DNA of 6,051 nucleotides from JANNMJ01 sp031397815 (lineage in GTDB: Bacteria; Bacteroidota; Bacteroidia; Cytophagales; Hymenobacteraceae), in the NCBI GenBank assembly GCA_031397815.1, contig JANNMJ010000198.1, forward strand, positions 1 to 6,051, written 5' to 3'. The notes beneath the pieces are model-generated. The model made no database searches and had not been told where the DNA came from. It saw only the letters and a list, made by a program, of their open reading frames with translations. The translations under genes and the position numbers were made by a program. This document shows, piece after piece, positions 1 to 6,051 of this stretch (positions are counted from its first letter, which is position 1; each line of letters opens with the position of its first letter).

Positions 1-1
1 C

Positions 2-184
2 TCCCGCGAGTGATCTAAGGTGTCCCGCGAGTGATCTAATGTGTCCCGCGAGTGATCTAAGGTGTCCCGCGAGTGATCTAAGGTGTCCCGCAGGTGATCT
101 AAGATGTCCCGCGAGTGATCTAAGATGTCCCGCGCTCGATCTGACGAGTCCCGCGCTCGATCTGACGAGTCCCGCGCCGATTCC
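2..184. repeat. 21-bp tandem repeat array (minisatellite), open to the left edge
   Basis: Eight complete 21-bp units start at 2, 23, 44, 65, 86, 107, 128 and 149, and a degenerate ninth starts at 170. Each begins TCCCGC and each full unit contains GATCT at the same offset. Units 1-4 are nearly identical (TCCCGCGAGTGATCTAAGG plus TG, with one G-to-T change in unit 2). Units 5-6 end AAGATG. Units 7-8 are a second type with CTCGATCTGACGAG after TCCCGCG. Unit 9 keeps only TCCCGCG before the pattern is lost. There is no spacer between units, so this is not CRISPR. The array lies beyond the terminator of the neighbouring minus-strand gene. The unit length is a multiple of three, so reading frames stay open through it, but no credible protein results. 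Its function is unknown; a protein-binding or slippage-derived minisatellite are both possible. Confidence 0.9.
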
Positions 185-192
185 TTCCCCCC

Positions 193-233
193 AAACGCAA
201 ACCGCCCCCCGTCCGGTGAGGGACGGGGGGCGG
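193..233 (-). terminator. Intrinsic terminator of the large T9SS cargo gene
   Basis: A perfect 13-bp inverted repeat, CCGCCCCCCGTCC at 202-214 and GGACGGGGGGCGG at 221-233, encloses a 6-nt loop. Read on the minus strand the stem begins 25 bp after the TAA stop at 259-261 and is followed by TTTGCGTTT, an interrupted U tract. This is the expected place and form for Rho-independent termination of the minus-strand gene. Read on the plus strand the stem is followed by CTGGGTAGG, with no T-run, so it is probably one-directional. Confidence 0.85.
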
Positions 234-258
234 CTGGGTAGGCTAAGTTGGAGAGAGG

Positions 259-3200
259 TTATTCGAGCACGATACGCCGCGTAACGACGCCGGCCGAAGT
301 GGTCAGGTGCAGGACGTACACGCCGGCCGGCTGCCCGGCGAGCGATACGTCGGTGGTGGCGCCGGCGTGGAGCGTCGGCAGGGCCACGGTACGGCCGAGG
401 GCGTCGGTGAGGGCGGCGCGGCTGACGGTCAGGTTAGCAGGGAGCGTGATGTGAAGCTGACCGGCGGTCGGGTTCGGCCACACGCCAATAGTGGCGAGAA
501 CGGCGGCATCCGCAGAAACGCCCGTCACGCGCTGACCGAATTCGAGGGTGAACCGACCGCGCAGCTCTCCGGCCGTGGTAGCCGTGAAGGTGTACGGCTG
601 GTTCGTCGAGAGGTCGTGGGCGGTGTTCGTGACGTGGTCGAGGAGGCGCACGGCGGTGCCGTTGAAGTTGAGGAAGCGCGTCGGCTCCAGCACATACGTT
701 CCGGCGGTCGGCAGCTTCAGCAGCATCGGCACCTGCGAGTAGGTGAGGGCCGACAGGTCGAGGCCGTTGATGGCGAGGCCTTCAGCGGCGGCGGTGAGGG
801 TGACGAGCGTCGGGATGCCGTCGTTGAAACCGGGCTTCTCGGCGTCGAAACGGTCGTCGATAGCCGTCGTAGCGCCGTTCTGGAAGTAAACGAACGCCTC
901 ATCGGCGGCCGAGGCAGCGGCGGAAGCACCGCGCAGCGCGAGGGCGAGGAGCGGCCGGGTTTCGACCTGAGAAGGAGTCGAAGACGAAGCCGGGCGGCTC
1001 ACCGATGGGTTCACGTAGGTGGTCACGCGGGCGGCGTTGTTGAACGTGAAGCTCACGGGGCCGGTAGTGCTGGTCACGCGGGCGAAGAAGCCCTGACCCA
1101 TCGCGATGCGGTCGGAGTTGGCCGGGCCGACGCCGTTCGTGTAGGTCGTGTAGGCGCCTTGGTTACCGTCGCCCGTGGAGCGCCAAACGCTCACGGCGCT
1201 GCTCATCCCGGCAGGAATCGTCACCAAATCCCAGTCGATAGGCGACGGGTACGGGTTGCCGAGCAGGTGCCAGCCCGATTTCTGGGCGCCCGTGAAGTTG
1301 CCGGTGCGGGTGAGGCCCGTCATCGTCACGTTGCCGTTGGTGAGGGTGCCGGTGAAGTCGGGCTTCGCGGTAGCGGGCACGTACACCGAGTAACCGCGCC
1401 CGGAAACCATCGCGTCGGTGAGGGCGAGGGGCGAGAAATAGCCGGTCACGAAGTTGCTCGTGGTGGCGCCGCCGCGCGTTTCATCGTACCCGAAGATGTT
1501 CGGGAACTGGCTCTGCGTGAGGGCTGGGGCCGGAATCGTGTTGTAAGCCGGATTGAGGAACGGCGTGAAACCGGCGGTTTGCAGGTCGGCAAACGTGGTG
1601 GCTTGCACCGGCGACGAAAGGTGACGGTAGCCAAGACCCGCGTTGTTGATCGGGTTGATGAACCGCTCGACGGTAGCCGTGCCGGTCACTTGGCCGAGGC
1701 CCGCGTTCACGACCATCGCCGTGTTCGTCACGTCCGAAGCGAGCGTCAGGCGGTTCGCGCCGGAAGCAATCGAGCCGTTGTTGAGCGTCAGCAACCGCTT
1801 CACCGCCACGGGCAGGTTCAGGGTGGTGCTGATGGAGGCGCCGCCGGTGGTCAGGTCGAAGAACGTGAGCGAGCCAGTGCCGCCGAACGTTTGCGACGTG
1901 TTGCCGAGCGTCACGTTGCCCGTCATGGCTTCCACCGTCGAGTTTACCGTGACGGCGGCTGCGCTGAGCGTCAGGTTGGCCGTGCCGGTCAGGGTTTGGG
2001 TGCCGGTGCCGCTGAAGGTGAGCGAAGCGGAGGAAATGGTGGTCGGAACATTGACTTCGATGTTACCGGTCACTTCCATTGGCGAGGTGCCGAAAGCGGC
2101 GCTCGTGGCGTTCAGAATTCGCAGGTCGCCGAGCACTTTGAAGGCGCTGCCGCCCGTCAGGGTCGGAGCGGCCGTGGAGCCGCCTGGAGGAGTTGCAATG
2201 TCGATGGTGAGGTTGGCGTAGGTACGGCCCGAACCTGCCGGCGACGCGTTCCACTGCTCATACGAGTAAGTAGAACCGGCCTGAAACTGCACCGATGAAT
2301 TCGGCTGGCTCTGGCCGAAAGCGTTCGAACCGCCCTGCTGCCGCAACGTCGCGCCATTCTGGAACACCACCGAGTTGAGGTGGATGGCTTGGTCGGAGAA
2401 GACGTTGCCCGAGAAGTTGCGGCCCTGCAAGAGCACCGCGCCGTTACCGAACACGAGCGCGCCATCGGCGGGCAGACCCGAACCAGTGTTCGAGGCCAAG
2501 AGCTTGCTAGTGGCACCCGACGCCGTTGCGACCGTACCATCCAAGACGACCTGACCGAGCACCGAACCCGTTTCGCCCGGCGTGATGTAGATGTACAGGC
2601 CCTTTTGGGTGACGGTGTTCTCGATGGTCAGGCGGGAAGCGGCATCGATGAGGAAGTCGGTCCCGGCCTGCGCGCCGTCGATGTTGATGACGCGGTCGTC
2701 GGCGGTCGTGAAGCGGGCGTTCACGCCGTTGATGAATTTGAGCTGACCGACTTTCACGCCGTTGGCGGCAGGGGTGTTGCTCTTGCCAATCGGGGTAAAG
2801 TCCATCGTCGCGACGACGGCGGGCGTTTGCGTGCCGTCGAAGACGAGGATATCGCTCGCGAGGGCCGTCGTGCGGGCCGGCGACCACGACGTTGGCGTCG
2901 TCCAGTTGCCGCTCGCCACGTCCCACGTATAGGTCACGGCCGGCGCCGGGCTGGTGGTGGTGTTGTTGCTCGCGACGGGCGCCGTCGTGAGGTAGTTCGC
3001 GGTGTTGACGAGGTTGTCGTCGTTGAACTCGTACACGCTGAAAAAGTACTGCGTGCCGCCGGTCAGGCCGGTTACCGTTACGGTATTGCCGGTGCTGCTG
3101 TACACCACGTAGTTATCGAGGCCGGTGCCGAGGCCGGTGCCCGCGCCGAACGAGGCGTTGGCGGTGTAGAGCGTGCCATCCACGGGGGTGAAGTTGGTCG

Positions 3201-4893
3201 CGAAGCCTTCGCGCGCCAGCACCAGCCGCTTCTGCCCGTTGCCGCCGCTGAAATTGACCACCAGCGACGTCTGCGTAGTAGCGCCGAAGCTCACCGTCGA
3301 CTTAGTCGTCGGCTGAGCGCTGATGGCGAAGCCCGTCACGGGCACCGTTTGCTGGGTAGCGCCCGAGGCGTTGTGCGTGATGGAACCACCGGCACTGCCA
3401 GCGGCAGCGGGGTTGAACCGCACGTACACATCCGTAGGACCACTTTCAACATCCGATTCCGCCAGCACGATGCTGCTCGCGAAGCCCGAACCCGACGATT
3501 CCGAAACCTCGAAGCCGGTCGGTGCCACAATGGTCACATCGGTCGTCAGAGAAGAAGCCGCCACCTGATACGATTGCACCGCCGACGGCGTACCATCCGC
3601 CGTGCTGAACGGGCTAGGCGCTGACCCGGTGATGGTGATCGTTGGCGTGATAGAGGCGGTTACCGTGAACGTCTGACCGCTCGAAGTGCCGCCGCCGGGG
3701 GCTGCGTTGAACACCGTCACGTTCGCCGTGCTGGCCGACGCAACATCGGCCGCCGTGATGGCCGCCGTCAATTGACCGGCGTTCACGAAAGTGGTGACGC
3801 GGTTCGAGTTGTTCCATTTCACCACTGAGCCGCTATAAAAGCCCGAGCCGTTCAGGGTCAGCGTAAACGCGCCCGAACCAGCTACGGCCGTGGTGGGGGA
3901 GATGCTCGTGAGAACGGGCGTCGGGTTCGGTCCGCCGCCGCAAGTGCTCAGCGGCGCATCGGCGGAAGTGATGGCGATGGCCGTAGTGCCGGTAATCGGG
4001 CTGACCGTATTGGCACCCGACGTCCAGACGCCATCGGCATCCTGCGCGCAGCCGCTCACGACGTTGGTGAGTTGGTTGCGGACTTCGATGTAGCGCACCC
4101 CGTTGGCATTCACGTTCGGGATGACCGTATTGTACGCGCCCGCCGTGGTGGCATACCCCGTCACCAACCCAGTGCCGAGGGCCGTGCCGATGCTCTCTAC
4201 CACGGACCCGCTCAGAGGGCGGCCGGTCCCGGCGGTGTTGTCATAAACGAACACCACATGCTTAGCCGTCGCCGACGAAGCGCCGCGCAGGTACGAGCCC
4301 GCCGTGGCCGTGGCCGTCGTGCCGAGCACGATGGACGTGATGCCGAGGTTCAGCGCCCGGCGCCGCACCGTCAGCACGGTAGCGCCGGTGCCGGTGGGTG
4401 GTGAGGCGTTATCGTGATACGTGATGGTCGGGATGATGGAGTTACCGGCGTTGAACCGCGAGTTACCCGTCGGCACGAAGCCGAAGTAGCGCGTCCGCTG
4501 GCCGTTGCTGTTCGCTACGAGCGTATCGTAAGTAGTGCCGAGTGTACCAGCCACCGCGAGGTTCGGGCTGCTGGAGGTGAAGTACGTATCGTTTTCGCGC
4601 AGGAACAAGGGGTTACCGGCGCCGGAGTTGGTGCCGCTCAAATCGCTCGAAATCCCGGCCTGCACGATGTAGCGGTACGTCGTACCCGGCGTCAGCCCGG
4701 AAAGGGTGGCGCGGAAGATGACCGGCATCCGGTTGTTGTTGGTGCTGCCGGTGCTGCCGCTCAGGTACTGCGGCACAATCTGGCCGGTAAAGTCCTGTTG
4801 CAACAGGGTGTTTTGGGCGGATGCGCGTTCCGGCGCCAGCACGCCCAAAGGCAGTGCAAAAGCCAGAAGCCAGCGGGTAAAATGAACTCGCAT
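259..4893 (-). CDS. Large multidomain T9SS-secreted surface protein (adhesin-like)
   Basis: This encodes a 1544-residue exported protein. The ATG at 4891-4893 is chosen because it gives an immediate signal peptide: MRVHFTRW, then hydrophobic LLAFALPLGVLA, then ERASA with likely cleavage after residue 26. A TTG start at 5013 would bury that signal. Regions in order: N-terminal beta-rich domain about 28-317, with the only two cysteines of the protein (about 282 and 318) at its end; IPT/TIG-like about 324-412; Ig-like about 417-521; Fn3-like about 528-646; a module opening with SGNWTTPTSW near 660; long beta-strand repeats, probably a beta-helix, to about 1078; a block with GLGYRHLSSPV and WHLLGNPYPSPIDW (about 1208-1221) typical of Bacteroidota secreted proteins; and a type A T9SS sorting domain about 1468-1544 (VWPNPTAG, LGR, GVYVLHL, terminal RRIVLE). 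By family knowledge the last domain is removed by the sortase PorU during export and surface attachment. No catalytic motif was recognised. An adhesive or matrix role is inference. Confidence 0.93.
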   Translation of the reverse strand: MRVHFTRWLLAFALPLGVLAPERASAQNTLLQQDFTGQIVPQYLSGSTGSTNNNRMPVIFRATLSGLTPGTTYRYIVQAGISSDLSGTNSGAGNPLFLRENDTYFTSSSPNLAVAGTLGTTYDTLVANSNGQRTRYFGFVPTGNSRFNAGNSIIPTITYHDNASPPTGTGATVLTVRRRALNLGITSIVLGTTATATAGSYLRGASSATAKHVVFVYDNTAGTGRPLSGSVVESIGTALGTGLVTGYATTAGAYNTVIPNVNANGVRYIEVRNQLTNVVSGCAQDADGVWTSGANTVSPITGTTAIAITSADAPLSTCGGGPNPTPVLTSISPTTAVAGSGAFTLTLNGSGFYSGSVVKWNNSNRVTTFVNAGQLTAAITAADVASASTANVTVFNAAPGGGTSSGQTFTVTASITPTITITGSAPSPFSTADGTPSAVQSYQVAASSLTTDVTIVAPTGFEVSESSGSGFASSIVLAESDVESGPTDVYVRFNPAAAGSAGGSITHNASGATQQTVPVTGFAISAQPTTKSTVSFGATTQTSLVVNFSGGNGQKRLVLAREGFATNFTPVDGTLYTANASFGAGTGLGTGLDNYVVYSSTGNTVTVTGLTGGTQYFFSVYEFNDDNLVNTANYLTTAPVASNNTTTSPAPAVTYTWDVASGNWTTPTSWSPARTTALASDILVFDGTQTPAVVATMDFTPIGKSNTPAANGVKVGQLKFINGVNARFTTADDRVINIDGAQAGTDFLIDAASRLTIENTVTQKGLYIYITPGETGSVLGQVVLDGTVATASGATSKLLASNTGSGLPADGALVFGNGAVLLQGRNFSGNVFSDQAIHLNSVVFQNGATLRQQGGSNAFGQSQPNSSVQFQAGSTYSYEQWNASPAGSGRTYANLTIDIATPPGGSTAAPTLTGGSAFKVLGDLRILNATSAAFGTSPMEVTGNIEVNVPTTISSASLTFSGTGTQTLTGTANLTLSAAAVTVNSTVEAMTGNVTLGNTSQTFGGTGSLTFFDLTTGGASISTTLNLPVAVKRLLTLNNGSIASGANRLTLASDVTNTAMVVNAGLGQVTGTATVERFINPINNAGLGYRHLSSPVQATTFADLQTAGFTPFLNPAYNTIPAPALTQSQFPNIFGYDETRGGATTSNFVTGYFSPLALTDAMVSGRGYSVYVPATAKPDFTGTLTNGNVTMTGLTRTGNFTGAQKSGWHLLGNPYPSPIDWDLVTIPAGMSSAVSVWRSTGDGNQGAYTTYTNGVGPANSDRIAMGQGFFARVTSTTGPVSFTFNNAARVTTYVNPSVSRPASSSTPSQVETRPLLALALRGASAAASAADEAFVYFQNGATTAIDDRFDAEKPGFNDGIPTLVTLTAAAEGLAINGLDLSALTYSQVPMLLKLPTAGTYVLEPTRFLNFNGTAVRLLDHVTNTAHDLSTNQPYTFTATTAGELRGRFTLEFGQRVTGVSADAAVLATIGVWPNPTAGQLHITLPANLTVSRAALTDALGRTVALPTLHAGATTDVSLAGQPAGVYVLHLTTSAGVVTRRIVLE

Positions 4894-4910
4894 TTGGGGG
4901 GAGGGGGGGG
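4894..4910 (-). promoter_or_regulatory. C-rich homopolymeric tract abutting the start codon
   Basis: Immediately upstream of the ATG the coding strand reads C8-T-C6-AA (plus strand G6 at 4896-4901, A at 4902, G8 at 4903-4910). This tract occupies the position where a Shine-Dalgarno sequence would lie, and no SD-like purine motif is present. That is common in Bacteroidota, where translation often does not rely on SD pairing. Homopolymers of this length can slip during replication, so leader length could vary between cells. I found no convincing Bacteroidota promoter (TTTG with TAnnTTTG) between here and 5082. Confidence 0.5.
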
Positions 4911-5082
4911 ACTGATAAGATGATGAAAGCGAGGGCTTTGTTATGCCTGAGCAGGGCTTACCAACCTGTCTGCCTTTGGCAGGTGCAAAGCACTCGCAGT
5001 GGTGTTGCGGCAAGCTTCCCGTGGGGTTATGGTATCGTTAAATCTTCTTTGGATTTGGGGGAGGAGGGGTGAGAGTTTACCT
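4911..5082. other. Leader region of the large gene, no gene seen
   Basis: This stretch probably holds the promoter and 5' leader of the minus-strand gene. A second C-rich tract (minus strand CCCCTCCTCCCCCAAAT, 5053-5069) resembles the tract next to the start codon. I could not place a convincing -7/-33 promoter, riboswitch or small gene in it. The in-frame extension 4894-5013 lacks stops but yields Pro/Ser/Cys-rich sequence ahead of a clear signal peptide, so it is treated as non-coding. Confidence 0.45.
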
Positions 5083-5214
5083 AAAAAGCTGGCGCGCGTT
5101 TAGGTCGACCGTAGGGAGACCTGTAGTTAAAAAGCTGGCGCGCGTTTAGGTCGACCAAAGGGAGACGTGTAGTCAAAAAGCTGGCGCGCGTTTGGGGCGA
5201 CCGTAGGGAGACCT
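5083..5214. repeat. Three tandem 46-bp repeats (third partial)
   Basis: Units run 5083-5128, 5129-5174 and 5175-5214, each starting AAAAAGCTGGCGCGCGTTT. Units 1 and 2 differ at 4 of 46 positions. Unit 3 matches unit 1 at 38 of 40 positions, then diverges after GGGAGACCT and continues into the palindrome. The unit equals the outer end of the palindrome's left arm, so that end appears to have been serially duplicated. Units 1 and 2 contain the palindrome GGTCGACC, which is altered to GGCGACC in unit 3. Unit 1 can also form a weak hairpin, AGGTC (5102-5106) with GACCT (5118-5122). No coding potential is credible. Confidence 0.88.
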
Positions 5215-5410
5215 AACGCGTGTCTAGCCGGGTGGCGCGTCTGTGACGCGCGTTCGCGTCAGCGAACCACTCGCGTAGGATTGGCGCGTCTTGTTTGAGG
5301 TAGCCATAACGCCGTAGTGCGTCGCGTTCCGCGACGGTGCGTCACAGACGCACTCCCCGAATAGACACGCGTTAGTTCGACCTTCGGTCGACCCAAACGC
5401 GCGCCAGCTT
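5178..5410. mobile_element. MITE-like palindromic element with 72-bp inverted arms
   Basis: The left arm 5178-5249 and the reverse complement of the right arm 5339-5410 align without gaps at 62 of 72 positions. They share the end AAGCTGGCGCGCGTTTGGG and the blocks CTAACGCGTGTCTA and GCGTCTGTGACGC. The 89-bp centre (5250-5338) has no gene. Local hairpins sit in mirrored positions: 5235-5251 (7-bp stem, TGT loop) opposite 5337-5353 (7-bp stem, ACA loop), and 5252-5267 (6-bp stem) opposite 5320-5336 (7-bp stem). The right arm has a further hairpin, TCGACC-TTC-GGTCGA, at 5377-5391. Size, terminal inverted repeats and lack of coding capacity fit a non-autonomous transposon or a dispersed intergenic palindrome. 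No target-site duplication is evident and no transposase is in the window, so mobility is unproven. A structured RNA or DNA cruciform element is the alternative. Confidence 0.6.
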
Positions 5411-5452
5411 CTTGGGCGGGGCGGGGCGGATTGATTTGAACGCATACCAGAT

Positions 5453-5469
5453 ACCCCGAAGGGGTTTTA
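5453..5469 (+). terminator. Small hairpin followed by T-run (weak plus-strand terminator candidate)
   Basis: ACCCC (5453-5457), loop GAA, GGGGT (5461-5465), then TTT on the plus strand. The stem is short (5 bp) and no plus-strand gene is visible upstream. On the minus strand the same bases form a C(UUCG)G-type tetraloop hairpin just beyond the larger stem-loop at 5476-5514. It could be an accessory part of that 3' end. Confidence 0.3.
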
Positions 5470-5475
5470 TAACAG

Positions 5476-5514
5476 AAGCCCGGGGTTGATTTCAACGAAA
5501 TCTACCCCGGGCTT
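5476..5514 (-). terminator. Strong stem-loop downstream of the right-edge gene
   Basis: AAGCCCGGGGT (5476-5486) pairs perfectly with ACCCCGGGCTT (5504-5514). After one T/T mismatch, GATTTC (5488-5493) pairs with GAAATC (5497-5502) around a 3-nt loop, giving 17 pairs in all. It lies 61 bp beyond the stop codon at 5576-5578 of the minus-strand gene. The minus-strand 3' flank is CTGTTATAAAA, without a good U tract, so classical Rho-independent termination is not certain. It may act as a 3' stabilising or processing hairpin. Confidence 0.5.
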
Positions 5515-5575
5515 GCGCGGTGTGAACCCACCTTTATCATCCCCGCCACATTCCCCAAAACTTCCCAAAAAACAC

Positions 5576-6051
5576 CTACTCCACCACCACCCCCACACTC
5601 GCCCCGTCAGCCCGAACACGGTACACCCCAACCGGCAAACCCACCGGCAATGCCAACCGATGCGTACCGATAGGCAGTGTTGCAGTCGTCAGCGTAGCCA
5701 CGCGCTGCCCGAGCAGGGTCAGCAATTCCACCGGCGTGCGGAGGGGCTGAGTAAGCGTCAGCTCGACCGTAGCCGGATTGGCCGCATCCGCCGGGACCGG
5801 CCACACGCGCAGCCGAGGCGCGTTGGCGTTTTCGGCCCGCAAGCCATTCGGCGAGAGGGTGGCCTGAACGGCGATGTTATCGACGCCCAGCTCCGGACGC
5901 GAGCCGGTGCCACCGCCGATGGCGTGGTAAATCCAGCGCACTTCCACCACGGGCAGCCCGAGCGCCGCCGCCGGTAGTCCGACGTTATACGTCTCGGCGT
6001 CGTTCTGCAAGCGGTAAGTGGTGCCGGAGGCGTCGGCCGACGAAAAGAGGG
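5576..6051 (-). CDS. C-terminal part of a second T9SS-secreted protein (5' end beyond right edge)
   Basis: The frame is open from the right edge to a TAG stop at 5576-5578, giving 157 complete residues. A TTG at 6008-6010 could be mistaken for a start, but the frame continues upstream through LFSSADASGTTYRL, so the gene is truncated by the window. The visible N-terminal part (YNVGLPAAALGLPVVEVRW ... GVDNIAV) is a beta-strand pattern often found at the end of a jelly-roll-like module before the sorting domain in secreted Bacteroidota proteins. The last 78 residues (5579-5812) look like a type A T9SS sorting domain: LRVWPVPADA in place of the usual VYPNP, a central LLGQRV, and GVYRVRADG near the end, finishing VGVVVE. 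The upstream catalytic or binding domain, if any, is not visible, so the function is unknown beyond export through T9SS. It has the same orientation as the large gene to its left, 682 bp away. Confidence 0.88.
   Translation of the reverse strand, partial: LFSSADASGTTYRLQNDAETYNVGLPAAALGLPVVEVRWIYHAIGGGTGSRPELGVDNIAVQATLSPNGLRAENANAPRLRVWPVPADAANPATVELTLTQPLRTPVELLTLLGQRVATLTTATLPIGTHRLALPVGLPVGVYRVRADGASVGVVVE

Noticed and set aside
2..184. CRISPR array
   Set aside because: The 21-bp units are directly contiguous with no unique spacers.
39..284. Plus-strand frame giving a CPASDLR heptad repeat protein
   Set aside because: It is the translation of the 21-bp DNA repeat, whose length is a multiple of three, and it then runs through the terminator hairpin. 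No start context or recognisable fold; several other frames through the array are also open.
307..2298. 663-residue plus-strand open frame
   Set aside because: It is antisense to the large T9SS gene, rich in Arg/Gly/Glu/Val/His as expected for a GC-rich shadow frame, and has no recognisable domain. The minus-strand frame has a signal peptide, modules and a sorting domain.
2380..3624. 414-residue plus-strand open frame
   Set aside because: Same reasoning: an Arg/Gly/His/Val-rich antisense shadow of the large gene.
4894..5013. N-terminal extension of the large gene from a TTG at 5013
   Set aside because: It would place 40 Pro/Ser/Cys-containing residues ahead of a clear signal peptide that begins at the ATG at 4891-4893.
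4911..5082. Bacteroidota-type promoter (TTTG ... TAnnTTTG) for the large gene
   Set aside because: A TTTG occurs on the minus strand (CTTTGCACCTG), but the sequence about 20 bp downstream (GGTAAGCCCTG) fits the -7 consensus poorly; too weak to annotate.
5224..5495. Two short minus-strand open frames (73 and 78 residues) across the palindrome
   Set aside because: They are different frames of the inverted-repeat DNA and adjoining hairpin, have no recognisable motif, and one begins inside the loop of the 5476-5514 hairpin.
5486..5977. 163-residue plus-strand open frame
   Set aside because: It is antisense to the right-edge T9SS cargo gene, with low-complexity His/Pro/Arg-rich sequence.

Overview
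The window looks like a piece of a GC-rich Bacteroidota chromosome, most likely a Hymenobacter-like member of the Hymenobacteraceae. Two observations support this. Both proteins are secreted cargo ending in a C-terminal domain of the type IX secretion system (T9SS), a system restricted to the Bacteroidetes/Fibrobacteres lineage. The sequence is also GC-rich, which within Bacteroidota fits Hymenobacter and relatives. The genus is an inference from style and not proven.

Layout from left to right. Positions 1-180 hold a 21-bp minisatellite that runs off the left edge. At 193-233 there is a strong intrinsic terminator for the gene to its right. Positions 259-4893 (minus strand) carry one very large intact gene for a 1544-residue multidomain surface or secreted protein: signal peptide, N-terminal beta-rich domain, IPT/TIG-like, Ig-like and Fn3-like modules, a long Ser/Thr/Gly/Asn-rich beta-repeat region, and a T9SS sorting domain. 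Positions 4894-5575 are a 682-bp non-coding interval. It holds a C-rich tract abutting the start codon, three tandem 46-bp repeats, a large palindromic MITE-like element with 72-bp arms, a small hairpin with a T-run, and a 17-bp-stem hairpin. Positions 5576-6051 (minus strand) are the 3' end of a second T9SS cargo gene, cut by the right edge.

The two genes point the same way and both make exported proteins. The long interval full of hairpins and repeats suggests separate transcription units. No transposase, RNA gene, CRISPR array or regulator gene is visible. The coding content is ordinary for this group. The unexplained content is in the non-coding DNA: the nested palindrome whose arms show a compensatory base-pair change, the serial duplication of one palindrome end, and the minisatellite with an invariant GATC in each full unit.
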